DNA of 64,000 nt, taken from Euphorbia lathyris. Taxonomy: Eukaryota > Streptophyta > Magnoliopsida > Malpighiales > Euphorbiaceae. This document shows, one piece after another, positions 32,488 to 44,397 of the stretch. How positions within the stretch are numbered: position 1 is the stretch's first letter; every line of letters begins with the position of its first letter. A model generated the notes under the pieces. That model was not told the origin of the DNA. It did no database searches and saw only the letters and a list, made by a program, of their open reading frames with translations. A program made the translations under genes and the position numbers. Location of the stretch: positions 86,238,104-86,302,103 of the forward strand of contig NC_088910.1 of assembly GCF_963576675.1 (NCBI RefSeq), read 5' to 3'.

Positions 32488-34570
32488 CAGCTGATTCTAG
32501 TGCTTAAAAAAATGTATATTTAATTTTAATGTATGAAACGGTATAAATTTGAATTTAACATTTCTAAATAAGATCAATTTTAGCACTATGTTATTGAAAA
32601 TTTGAAAAATGCCTTTTTACTATTAAATATTTTAGACATTTTGACAAAAAAAAAAGTGATTAACTTATATTTTGAAAGTTTAGTTGTTAGCATTTTAATA
32701 GATTTATCTGTAATTGCGTTGCTAACACATTAATATCTTAGACTAATTGATGTTTGGAAGGTCATATATGACAGTTAAATCAAAACCAACATTTTCAAAA
32801 TTTCAATAGTGCAAAAATTGATATTGTTTGGAAATGTTATGGTTAAATTTGAACTATTTCTCACGTTAGGGCAAATCTGCATTTTACCAAAAACGTTAGG
32901 GTCCAATTTGGCTCCACCCCCCTTACAGTTTACAAGACTAGATGTTAAAAACTTAAAAATTAAAGAGCAACAACTCATATCTGCTATTGCATTCTATTAG
33001 TGACTATGGTTTTATTATGCACGCTTTAAGCCTGACGGTTCACAAAAGTTTGTTTCACAATAACTAGCATCAGAATTAGAAGCCAAAAGTATCGATATGT
33101 TTTCACTCATCAACGAACAAGGGATTCAACGAATTAGTTAGGTGATCAGTCCAACTGACGGAATGCTTTTAGAACATCAAAGACAACTAGCAGTGAATAT
33201 TGGTATGTGGAAATTTAGTTTTGGCGCTTATTTTTCTTTTATTTCGCAACCAACTCAAGCCTTGTTTAATTGTGTATCAATAAACACTCAATCTCATTTT
33301 TATATTCATTGTAATGTAAAATTTAATAGTAAGTAATAAATTTCCGTTATTTTCTTTTGTGTTTCATATTTTCTTTGTAAATCTCGTATTCACATGTATT
33401 AGAAATAATAATAAAAAGCTATTTCTATTCTTTACGTTTCAACTTTAAGTCAAATAATTGGTTGACAGAATTTTTTTTTAATGAAGTTTCATATTTGATT
33501 GGGTTGTTGGGATGTTGATTCTGAAATCAAATTCATTCCCTTTTGCAGCTTAAGTAAATTGTTTGTTGGTCATATCAATTTTATATAATTATATTGAATA
33601 TGAAGTTGTCTTCATCCCAAAGATGATGGAAAGACATCATTCAACAAGGTGCTGATTTGAATAGTAGAGATTTTATGATATATTTAAAGTATGTGCTTCT
33701 TTAATTGTTATAACCATAGTTATCAGAATCAGATCGGTTACATAACCAAACACGATAAAAAAAATGAAGGGTTAAAAGTTCAATCGGGGTTTAACTGAGA
33801 TTGACAAAATTCTATAAAATACTACATTTTTATTCACATTTAATTATAATATAATAAAATATTTTATTTTTTTAAAAAAATAGTAAAATATTAACATTAT
33901 TATAAAATGTGTACTAAAAATATTTTTTTAATATCAATTAATAACTTTTAAAAATAAAAAATTTATAAATTAAAAATATATACTTCTTAAATAATATTGA
34001 AAAAATAAAATAATTATCAAAACATAAAATAGTATTAAATAATATTTCAAATATTTAAATTATAAATATAATTATATATAGTGCTTGAGAAACATGATTG
34101 AGTTCAAGAAGTTCTAGATTCAAGTCTCCTTGTCAGCAAAATTTCATTTTGTTTTTAATTAAATTGCAATCCTGGTCAGACCGTTTAACCGTGACTGGTT
34201 CAAGAGGTTCATGGTTGAATTGACCGATTTGAACAGTTCTAACCGGTTTTCAGTTATAATAAAATATAGCTCTTTTTGGACCGGAGTAGTGGCCAGTTCC
34301 GGTTGAACCGGGTTGAACCGGCCGGTTCGGTCCGGTTCTTACAACCTTGGTTATAACCTCAAAAATCTTAGGAGCAACCCTTTTAACCTTGCATTATATT
34401 AAAAATCACATACACAGAAAAATTACTTTAGGATTCACTTTAAATAGTTAGGAGTTCAATTTTCAGTTAAGGAATTTTTCCGGTGTCAAATTCAATTTTT
34501 TTTATATATTTTATTGTATTACTATGTTACTATATAAGCTACCTATCTCTCTAATTCACGTCAATTTATT
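32488..34570. other. AT-rich non-coding DNA with GGTTCGGTCCGGTT-type repeat
   Basis: No gene. At 34180-34350 a run of CCGGTTGAACCGG, GGTTCGGTCCGGTT and variants marks a dispersed plant repeat of unknown type; a weaker copy is near 28450. Segment 32500-32690 is related to 26730-26990. Confidence 0.45.
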
Positions 34571-34576
34571 AAATGG

Positions 34577-35064
34577 TAAATTACACTCATCATCCTTCAA
34601 TTTTATCATTACTTGCAATATATCTCATAAAATTCAAAATCAGAAATAACAGTCCCTCAATTTTATACTTCACTAATTACCTCTTTTACCATCAGTCAAG
34701 ATTGCCATTCCAATAGTGCAGAGGAGATATAATCATATAAATGGTTTTCTAAATAATTATAATTCTTTAATATTTTGGTTTTGAGGTAATTTAATTATGT
34801 TTAGTTAGAAGAGAAAAATTGATTGTTTATAGAGTGAACGATCTAAAAAAGGTGATCTTGAAAATTGAATAAGTGGTTTTATGATAAACGTGATTCTAAA
34901 CAATTTTAATTTTTAAACTTTTTTATTTTCATTTTAATGTTGTCATCAATCATTTTGATTTTATCAATCATGACTATTATATTAATACAGTGCAAAGTTC
35001 ACAAACTATAATTGATTTTAAAATTCAGTAAATGTAAAATTAAGAGGACATGATTATAATTTAC
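34577..35064. repeat. Degenerate foldback element
   Basis: Left GGTAAATTACACTCATC and right ATAATTTAC ends recall the element at 31962, and the flanks share TTTATTA. The arms are too diverged to be sure. Confidence 0.35.
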
Positions 35065-35076
35065 TCATTTATTATA

Positions 35077-35757
35077 GGCCTAATGCATACCCAGCCTCCT
35101 AAAGTTGTCCGTTTTTGTTCATTTAACCCCCTCACCTTACGGGACAACCCTTTAACCCCCTAAACTTCATAAAAATGGTATTTCTCACCCCCTTAACTTG
35201 TTCAAATTTGTCATTTTACCCCTTCTCAACTCATCGAATATCATATTTACCCCTTTAACTCCATAAAAGTGGTATTTCTCACCACTTATGATCATATTTA
35301 CCATCTTAATTTCAAAAAAATGGTATTTCTTATCCCGTTATAGTAGTAAAAAAAGTTGAATGGAGAAAGAACGAATAAAAAATACAAATAACAAGAACAT
35401 TAATATAAACAAGTTAAATACATTATATGTAGGGATAATGTACCGAAATGGGCCTATGATTTTTGGGGAAGTATCAATTTAGGTTCCACTTTTATGGAAA
35501 ACATAACTATAGGTTTAACGTTTAAAAAAAGTTATCAATTTAGACTCGATAACGGATTGTAAGGGGTGAAAAATACCACTTTTATGGAGTTAATGGGGTA
35601 AATAGAACATTCTATGAGTTGGGGGGATAAATGGACAAGTTAAGGGGGTGAGAAATAACATTTTTATGGAGTTTAGGGGTTAAAGGGTTGTCCTGTAAGG
35701 TGAGGGGGTTAAATGAACAAAACGGACAACTTTAGAGGGCTGAGTATGCATTAGGCC
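35077..35757. mobile_element. Foldback MITE, MULE-type (681 bp), long arms
   Basis: GGCCTAATGCATAC at the left pairs with its complement at the right, and the arms stay paired for about 120 bases or more (CCCCCTCACCTTAC and TAAGGTGAGGGGG type). Flanked by TTTATTATA (35068-35076 and 35758-35766), a 9-base duplication. The centre (about 35430-35570) carries a piece related to the minisatellite at 56690 (GGGGAAGTATCAATTTAGG). Confidence 0.9.
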
Positions 35758-36290
35758 TTTATTATAACCAATTAAATAAGTTGGTAGTTTTTAGTTTTCT
35801 ATAATAATTTAGTTGATTATTCGATTTGTTTGAAATTCTTTTAAATAAATCATCTTTCAATTAAATAAAAATTTAAAAGATCTCAAATACTTAGAGGGTG
35901 TTTGGTTCAGCTTTTCGGAGAAGCGTTTAGCGTTTCATTCCAAACCGCAGGAAATATAGCGTTTGGTTAAGTTTATATAACCGCGGCGTTTAGCGTTTTC
36001 TCTGGAAACTACAGTGTTCTGGAGCGTTTCACGAAAAGCTCCTATTTGAAGCTTTTCATAAACAGCTGTTTGTAGTTATATGTTATTGACAAAATTATCA
36101 TTTTTATTTCCATAAAATATATTTATTATTTAACATTATTTATATTTCTACAACATAATTACCGGAAGAACAAGGTTTTATTGCGTTCAATAATTTTTTT
36201 ATTTATTATATAGATTATTTTTATTAATTTTTTTTTTTTTTTGGTAAGAAGGGAAGAAAAAAAACAAACAAACAAAAACCTAACCCGGGA

Positions 36291-39200
36291 TCAGTCTAGG
36301 AAGACTGCCCCAATCCTATCCTCAAGAAGAGAAGGTAACATAAAAGAAGGAGGAACGGAAAGGGTAGAAACACCTAACATCCCCCCATGCCCAGCAGCTG
36401 CCAAGCAATCCGCCACGCGGTTTTGCTCCCTATAAATATGGGAGAAGGTAAGAGAATCGAAGGCAGGACGAAGCCTCAAGATGGCTTTAATGAGATTCTG
36501 ACTCTTAAGACAAACAGCCTGTCTATCCGAAATCCTGTTGATAGCCTTCAAATTGTCAGACTCCACCGAAAGTCTTTTAACACCCATGCGAATGGCGAGT
36601 TTAATGCCAGACAAGATCCCCCAGAGCTCCGCAGTAAAGGAGGAGCCCGTACCTAAGTTATGGGTAAACCCAGCCAGCCAGGCGCCACCAGCATCCCGAA
36701 GAACTCCACCAGCAGCAATTCTGCCATTACTAAGGCAGGAGCCATCCGTATTCAACTTGACAACCCCTTCCTTGGGCTTCCTCCAACCAACTAACTGGAC
36801 CTCTTTAACCGGGGAGGGGTGAACCAGGGGCTCTCCTTCAAAACTCTTTGTAATAACAGAGAGTTTTTTCGAGAAGTAAAACCGGAGGTCAGGAATAAAG
36901 ACAGTCTTCTCAGCAAATAACTCTTCATTCCTCCATTTCCACATTTGGTGACAAATAATAGCGAAGAGAATAGCCCCGTGCTCCATACTGGCCAACAAAT
37001 TCCCATTAACGCCTTCAGATAACCAGTCAATATCAGAGAACCCCATAAAGGAAGGAAGGATGTGGTGAGGAAGGACCCCTTCCCAAACCTTTCTACTATT
37101 CGGGCAATCCCTCAAAGCATGGCACAAGGTTTCCACATGGCTGCTGCATCTGCTACAGGCACCAGATACAGCCAAGTGCCTTCTGTGTCTATCTGCATTC
37201 GTGAGGAGCCTGTCTTTGACTCCCAGCCATAGGAAACTCCTAATGCGGTAGGGGACTTTGAGGGCCCAAATGGACTTCCAAATTTCCAAGGGAGGATCGG
37301 CCCTATTAGGGGTAAAAGCTTCATAGGCCGATTTGCAAGAATAAGAACCATTATTAATCAAGGCCCAGCAGTGTCTGTCCTTATCCTCCTCTTGATTACT
37401 AATCTTCACACCTCTAATATTAAGGAGGGTCTCCAGGCTAAGAAAGGAGTCAAAATTAGACCAGATCCAGTCTCCCTCCGAGTCCACCACATCAGCAATT
37501 CTCCAGGAGAGGAGATCATTCGGCGGAGGGGCGATGCACACCTCAATCAACGGTTTGTCACCAATCCAGGTGTCATACCAGAATCTAATGGATCTCCCAT
37601 TACCCACCTCCAAGCCAATCTCCGTACAGAACTCAGCAAAAACAGCAATAAGCCCTTTCCAGAGGAAGGAACAGCTGACAACCCTCTCCTTCGGGCCACC
37701 AAAGATTCTATCTTTCCTATACTTGCCGCACAGAAGATGAACCCAAAGGGAGGAGGGGGATTGCCACATTCTCCAAAGAAGCTTCATTAACAGGACTTTA
37801 TTATTGTCCTTAGCTTGCCTTATACCAAGACCCCCCCTGCTCTTAGGCTGGCAGGCTTCCTTCTAAGGGACCAAGTGAATCTTCCTCCCATCCCCGGACT
37901 CTCCCCACAGAAAACGCCGATTAATTTTATCAAGGTCGTTGAGGACCGGCTGAGGGAGCTTACAGGCTTGCATGATGTGATTTGGAGCAGCGCAGTTGAT
38001 AGACTAGATTAAAGTAAGGCGACCTGCAAGGGAAAGAGAATTAGCTTTCCAGCTAGCACACAAACCGTTAGATTTGTCCAAAATGTCTTTAAAAGAGGCT
38101 TTGGACACCCTGTCACTATGAAGAGGGACCCCAAGGTATTTCCCAAACGATTGAGTCAGGGGAATGCCAGACATCTCACTCAGTCTTCTACACAAGCTAT
38201 TATCCATATTCTTGGAACAAAGCATACGAGATTTATGGATGTTAATCTTCTGGCCAGAAGCCTCACAAAAGCAGTCGAGGATATCCATCACAGCCTTAAT
38301 TTGTTCCTCATTACCCTCCACAAAAAGCATGACATCATCAGCAAAGAGTAAATGGGTAACAGGGGGGCAATGTCTGTTGATGGAAACAGGGTGGAGAGTC
38401 CTTTTGCTCACCGCCTCTTGGATCAGGTGAGACAATCTTTCCATGTCAATAACAAAAAAGAAGGGGCTCATAGGATCCCCTTGACGAATACCCCTGGATA
38501 GAGAGAACTCATCCGACATATCCCCATTGATCATAACCTGGAAAACAGGAGAGGAGATACACTTTCCAATCAAATTCCTCCAGTTCTCCGGGATACCAGC
38601 TTTGGCTAAACTATCCAGAAGAAAGCTCCAGTTCAACCTATCATAGGCTTTCTCCAGATCCAGCTTGAGAGCCACGATCCCTTTCTTGCCTTTCTTAATC
38701 TTCATAGAATGGACAACCTCCTGGGCAATAACAACGTTATCCATCAATTGTCTTCCAGGGACAACGATCCCTTGATTTTGGCTGATAATATCCGGAAGGA
38801 TCTTCCGGATTCTATTAGCCACAATCTTAGTAATAGCTTTATACAAGACATTACAAAGACTGATGGGTCTCATCTGGAGAAAGGAAGAAGGCTTGGCAAC
38901 CTTAGGAATCAAGACAATGAGGGTTTTATTAACCAAACTTATATCGTTCGAACCACCAAAGACACCTAACACAAAGCTGTATATACCCTCTTTAACAGTG
39001 TCCCAGTGTTTATGATAGAAACTAGCGGGGATACCATCAATACCAGGAGCCTTAGTGGAACCGATGCTGGAGAAGGCCAGATCAATCTTTTTAAGCTCAA
39101 TGGGATGGAAAGCATTATTAATAGCATCCTCCCCGAAACGAGGAAAGGAAATGCCAGAGTGGGCACTCTCTAGGTCCACAGCTTCCTCTCTGAACAGGTC

Positions 39201-40379
39201 CTTGTAGAAATCAAGGGCAAGGCGCCGAATGTCCTCCTCCTCAAAAATCCACTCACCACTGGCGTCTTTAATAGCCTCGATCCTATTTCGATGTCTCCTA
39301 ATGATCATTGAGAGGTGGAAAAACCTGGTATTCCGGTCCCCGTCTTGAATCCAAGCCTTCCTAGATTTCTGGAACCACAGAAGCTCTTCATGTCTAAGCA
39401 CAGCTTCCAACTCGTTCTGAAGAGCTCTTAGGTGACCATTCAGGCTATGATCAAAACGAACCTCCAAGCAACGCTGAACAACTTCCATTCTCCTCAAGAG
39501 TTTGTTCTTCCTCCTGATAATATGACCAAAAGTATTTTTATTCCAAACAGCCACATTCCTCCTGAATTCCTCAGTAGCGAGGAGAACATCAGACTGGGGA
39601 TGCCAATTCCTTTTAACGAAATCCTTAAACTCGGGGTGAGACTCCCAAGCCACCAGATACCTAAAAGGTCTATTACCTTTCAGCCGATTTCCTTTGACCA
39701 AATTAACGAGGATAGGGCAATGGTCTGAGTGACGGAAAGGGAGATTAAGTACATTGACCTCAGGAAACCTATAAATCGCTGCAACATTAGCGTACACCTT
39801 ATCCAACCTAACAAACACACTATTCCTTTTCCAGGTGAATTTGTGGCCAGCAGCACCCAGGTCCGAAAGCTCGCACATATCCATACTTTGCTTATGATTA
39901 AGACACCGGTTCACATAATGATTACCCCCTCCTCTCTTATCACTCAAGAGGGCAATGTCATTAAAATCCCCGGCAACCAACCACGCCTCCACCATGTTAG
40001 AGCTAAAAGAATGAAGGATCTCCCACAGCCTTCTTCGGTTAGTCGAAACAGGATCAGCATAGACGAAGGTAATAAAGAAGGGTTTATTACCCGGGTAACA
40101 CACCTTACTATGGATGAATTGACTGTCCATAGTAACAATATCAATATTGACTTGACCTGGCTTCCAAAAGAGCCAAATCCCCCCTGCCCGGCCAGTAGCC
40201 TCCGACCTGACGCAATTCCAATTCTTAAACTTTCTAACCACCTCATCTGCTTTGGCTCCACTAACCTTGGTCTCAAGAAGGACAAAGCAGGAAGGGTTAA
40301 ACTGTTTAATGAGATCATTGACATGAATGCGGGTAGCCTTGCTCGCCGCACCTCTAACATTCCAAACGTAGAAGTCCAT
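36291..40379 (-). pseudogene. L1 ORF2, nearly intact (two stops, C-terminal frameshift)
   Basis: From ATG 40377-40379 (MDFYVWNVRGAAS). Domains are the same as in copy 1: endonuclease with VAGDFNDIALL, RT with LKLDLEKAYDRL, GIRQGDPMSPFFF and LLFADDVMLF (near 38330), zinc box CSRCSSHVETLCH (near 37140), and RNase H LNTDGSCLSNG (near 36750). TAG 38004-38006 is CAG in copy 1, and TAG 37863-37865 is TGG there. Near 36310 a one-base difference from copy 1 changes the last residues. The remaining frame is continuous. Confidence 0.94.
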
Positions 40380-40412
40380 CAGAGGGGGAGACTACAGACG
40401 CAGGCCCAAACC

Positions 40413-42386
40413 CTAGATCAGGTATTTGTTCGGGGCTCCGGACAGCCTAGAGGCGGTCCCAGAAGGACCCCTTTTATCCAAAGAATTCAAACCATGAAGG
40501 TTCTTTTTAGGTTTCCCTTTGGGATTCTTCATGTTTAACTTACTCACTCCTATAGTCTTACCAATAGGAGCATCAATAGGAGGATGTAGAGTACTCGCCT
40601 CCCTACTCAAACCCTTCCCAGCTGACAGGATAGACTAGGGAATCTCTTTGCCTTTAGCAGAAGCATTAGAGACAAAGAGAGGATTAATAGAATTATCCAG
40701 ACTAGAGGCATGCTCTACCGACTCCAGACCAGGCATGCTTAAATCAATCTGCTTATCAGAAGGATCCGAGTCCTGATCTTCCTCCATAGACAAAACACCG
40801 AACCTTGACCCGGAACCCGAAGCTGAGTCCACTCCAGTCTCAATCCCCTTCTTAATATCCGGGGGTCTGACCTTGATCTCAGGAGCAATCTGGAGAGTAG
40901 TCATCTTCGTACTGATATCTGGTGAATGATTAGCATTAACATTAGCCCGTGGCTTCCTTCTCACTGGCCTCTTGGCAAGCATCCATGGGCCAAAGCTCCT
41001 TACTTCCCCTTGACTCTTCTCAGCTTCGCCTATGATAGGTTGCACCAACTCCTCCACGTCCTTCCTCCTCTTAGGACAACCCTCAAGGGTATGGCCAAAC
41101 ATACCACATTCATAGCAGATGTTGTGTATACCTTCATATTCAATATGATAGACCTTGTTTTGAGTACAGAACTGAGAAAGAAGAGGCTTAGCGAGATCAA
41201 TATCGATACAGACCCTGGCAAACTTGCCTCTCACTGCCCTAATGGTAGTCTTATCAACATGGTGGACTTTCCCAACAAGGCTACCAATCTTGTTCAGGAA
41301 CCTATCACTGTAGTATTCAAGAGGTAGGCCCGGGAACCTAACCCAAGTAAGGATCCTGTTAACAGAGCAATCATGGGGATCAAAATTTGGGACCCAAGGT
41401 CTCAGAGCCAACACATGATTGGAGATAATATACGGACCACCATTCACAACAGCATTGAAATCCTCAGCCCTTGTGAATTTAATGACATAATAGTCATTTT
41501 CAAGGTCTGTGATAGTAACCTTTCCTTTCTTTGCCCATTGAGCCTGGATCCTCTGGGCAAAATAATTGAAACTGATCCTTTTCCCCAACACAGTGACGAT
41601 TAATGCCAATTTCCACTTCGATCTCATGACCCGCTTGTCATCTGAGGACAGCCGGATCCTAGGACACAGCGGGTTATCAGGCTCTCCATCCTCAGAATCG
41701 GAATCAGAGAGAAAATCCCCGGAATCATTCTCAAAAGCATCCACCTCCATCATGGGATCCTCCTCTGACACCCCTAGCAACTTATCCCTCCAGGAGGGGC
41801 CTCCCAAATCCACGGAAACTCCCGCTTGAGCGGCTTACGCAGTCTGTGTGGCTTGCGCGGCCTGTGCGGCTTGCGCGGCCAGCACGGCCTGCGCGGCCAA
41901 CGAAAGTCGCACGGCATGCTCATCCTGCTGGGGAGAGACGGCCGGTACTCCCTGTGGCCCAAGCACTGGAAGCGGCTCTCTAACTCCGGAATCATGCGCG
42001 CGTCCCTCCGTGAAAAACGAGTCCAGGGCCGCAGCCGCGGCACCAACACCTTCCAGCCCCCGATCGGCCGCCGCATCCCTAGAAGCCCCCAACGGCACCG
42101 ACGCACCCCTAGCGCCCCCCGTCGAAACTGCCGGATCCGCCTCCCCACCATCCACCCACTCCGATCTACTCCTATCCCTCGACCGATCCCTCCGAATCCC
42201 GCTGCTCCGCCTCCTCCCCCGAGGAGATCCCTCGGATCTCCCATCATCCGCCACCGCCACCGCCCACGCCTCATCGATCCCGGAGTCATTGCCCCGCCCG
42301 CGCCGCGCCACCACCAGATCCGACACAGGCCAGCCGCCTGCCTTCACCGACCCATCCCCCTTAACCTTCACGATCGCCTTGGTCAT
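40413..42386 (-). pseudogene. L1 ORF1, full length (~657 codons), two stops
   Basis: From ATG 42384-42386 (MTKAIVKVKGDGSVKAGGWP), the complete N terminus absent from copy 1. Then come an arginine/serine-rich region, an AQA-type repeat, DUF4283 (RSKWKLALIVTVLGKRISF near 41620), knuckle CYECGMFGHTLEGC (near 41120-41080) and a hydrophilic tail ending YLI at 40413. TAA 41835-41837 is CAA and TAG 40635-40637 is CAG in copy 1. Acts as the RNA-binding protein of the LINE particle. Confidence 0.92.
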
Positions 42387-42389
42387 CGC

Positions 42390-42413
42390 CGAGAGAGAGA
42401 GAGAGAGAGAGAG
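42390..42413. repeat. (GA)n microsatellite
   Basis: About 12 GA units directly before the L1 ORF1 start, part of its 5' UTR. Confidence 0.9.
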
Positions 42414-42540
42414 ATTTACTTTTCTTAAATTCTACTATTAGTTATAGTTAATTTAGTTATAACTAATTGAGAGAGAGAGAGAGAAAATTGAGTTATAAAA
42501 TTGATCCTGTGTTTTAGAGAGAGAAGAGAGATCTGAAAGA

Positions 42541-42759
42541 GAGGAGATAGATCTAAAAGAGAGAAATAGATCTGAGAGAGAGAAGATAGATCTCAAAATT
42601 CTCCATCTTCATAAAAATTCTTCACCATGACAACAGAGAGAGAAGCCAGATCTGAAAAAGAGAAGATAGATCTAAAAGAGAAGAGATAGATCTCAAAACT
42701 CTCAATCTTCATAAAAATTCTTCACCATGACAACAGATCTGATAGAGAGAAGACAGATC
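42541..42759 (-). repeat. 100-bp tandem repeat in the L1 5' UTR
   Basis: Period exactly 100: CTTCATAAAAATTCTTCACC recurs at 42607 and 42707 (42601-42635 matches 42701-42735 with one change), with AGATCT-rich surroundings. About two units at the 5' end of the element. Confidence 0.8.
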
Positions 42760-43227
42760 TATTTTTATTAATTTGTGTAACACATTTTTTATTTTATAAT
42801 AGGATAAGGTGCAAAAATATCCCTAACATTTATAGCTAGGAGCAATTGGTGTAAAATAAGAAACAAAATATCTATGTTTTCTAATAATATCTGAAATTGA
42901 CTTAATTTGTCAGTGTTAAGGGTAAAATTACTTTTAGCTGCCAGTATTATGGATAAAATTGCACCATTTTAGACGTTAAAAGTAAAATTATTCCAAGTTG
43001 TACACGTTATGGGTATTTTTTCACATTTTTTCTTTTATAATTTCATCGTTGATTAATTTAAAACATGTCCATTTTAGACATTTTAAATCCGAACAACAAC
43101 AGTTTAATATAATTTTACCAAACACTAGTAATTGAACAGCTAAAAGTAAACAGCTAACAGCAACCACAACAGCTATTGGCTAACAGCTGAACCAAACAGG
43201 CTCTTAATTATTCAAACTAATTTAATA

Positions 43228-43386
43228 GGGTTAGGTTATGCTTACTTTGTTTTTTATAAAGTAAATCTTATTTTGTTTTTTCCACCATTGGATGGTGATT
43301 AACTTTGACAAAATAAGCTCATCCAATGGTAGAAAAAACAAAGTAAAATTTACTTTGTCAAAAACAAAGTAATCATAGAAGGCACC
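43228..43386. mobile_element. Foldback MITE, MULE-type (159 bp), copy B
   Basis: Same family as 23353-23503: arms contain TTACTTTGTTTTT and AAAACAAAGTAA, centre CCATTGGAT/ATCCAATGG, right end GGCACC. Flanked by AATTTAATA (43219-43227 and 43387-43395). Confidence 0.85.
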
Positions 43387-43395
43387 AATTTAATA

Positions 43396-43924
43396 AAGAT
43401 GATTCTTTCTTGTAAAAAAAAAAAAAAAAAACTAATTTACCGAAAGAGTTAGTTGAGTTTGGAAATCATTGATAAGTTACTAAAATCCAATGTGAACGGC
43501 ATCCAAGTAATTAATTTGTTTTTTTTTTCTCTTTTTCTCTAATTAAACAGTAGTAGTATATTTAGATATTGCAATCAATGATTGAGGAAACTTCTATCTA
43601 TATGCGTCATATATTTATAAATTATAATCCGTTCGTGGTGGTTGTAAAATCTATTTTTGGATTTTTTTGTTTTTTTATGTGGCTCAATCTTTACAAAGTC
43701 AGAAAAAACAAAAATATAATAATAATATTTCGATAATAATGTATTGATAATATATTAAGACTATTACACTTTTGGAATTATATCTATGTACTTTGATTGA
43801 TGAATTAGGAGTTTGGAACCAAATAGTTTCAATTAAAAGGACATATCAATGCGATTTGACAAATCATCCATACTTGCTTCTTAATAGAGATGTATGCAAT
43901 CTCATTCATGATATTATTCACTTG

Positions 43925-43971
<47 letters not shown>

Positions 43972-44173
43972 CACTTAGAGTTACATAGAAAATACTCTTA
44001 ATTAAATATAAAATATGACATGTACGAATATTTCTAAAGTATGTATAAAAGATTTTTTGTGACACTAATATCATATTATATGCAAGAATATTAATATGTG
44101 ATGCTAATATCTTATTACTCTGTCTCAAGTTAAGTAGAAGAACAATACATAATTACCTTGTCTTAAAGAAAAG
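43396..44173. other. AT-rich non-coding DNA
   Basis: No gene. Contains a run of about 18 A near 43415 and an (AT)21 microsatellite at 43928-43969; reading frames there are chance. Confidence 0.6.
43928..43969. repeat. (AT)21 microsatellite
   Basis: Perfect dinucleotide run. Confidence 0.95.
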
Positions 44174-44178
44174 CAAAT

Positions 44179-44386
44179 TGATAAAAACAAAACACGTGAG
44201 TTATGAAGGATACTAGTTTGTTAGAGTTAGTTACTAGAAGTACAGAATTAACAGCTGTAAATTTGTACAGCTGACATGAATATTTTGTGTAAATACCTAT
44301 TGTAACTATTATGTTTTTCAATAAGAAATAATTCAATTTCATTTTGGTTTCTCTAAGAGTTTGTTAGCATATCGTTAACTTGAAGA
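44179..44386 (+). repeat. 5' LTR of the small copia element
   Basis: Begins TGATAAAAACAAAACACGTG and ends GTTAACTTGAAGA; matches 46683-46893. Confidence 0.88.
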
Positions 44387-44397
44387 TGGTATAAGAG

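Larger units (their letters stand above)
36231..42759 (-). mobile_element. L1-type LINE copy 2, full length
   Basis: Minus orientation, with the poly(A) as a T run at 36231-36242 and the 5' end at 42759. Flanked by a perfect 15-base duplication TATTTTTATTAATTT (36216-36230 and 42760-42774). Includes a ~370-base CT-rich 5' UTR (42387-42759), ORF1, a 33-base gap and ORF2. Only four stops and one 3' frameshift separate it from coding capacity. Confidence 0.95.
35894..43203. mobile_element. Harbinger/Tourist-like element (~766 bp) split by L1 copy 2
   Basis: Left end GAGGGTGTTTGGTTCAGC and right end GCTGAACCAAACAGGCTC form terminal inverted repeats, flanked by TTA on both sides (35891-35893 and 43204-43206), the three-base duplication of PIF/Harbinger elements. 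Without the LINE the element is 35894-36230 joined to 42775-43203. It has no transposase frame. Its right half includes a short dispersed repeat (42801-43030) also present in the DWF4 intron and in two other elements here. Confidence 0.72.

Noticed and set aside
33142..33336. 64-codon open frame
   Set aside because: AT-rich DNA with no promoter, homology or codon bias that I can see.
43772..44128. Open frames encoding (Ile-Tyr)n
   Set aside because: They are translations of the (AT)n microsatellite.
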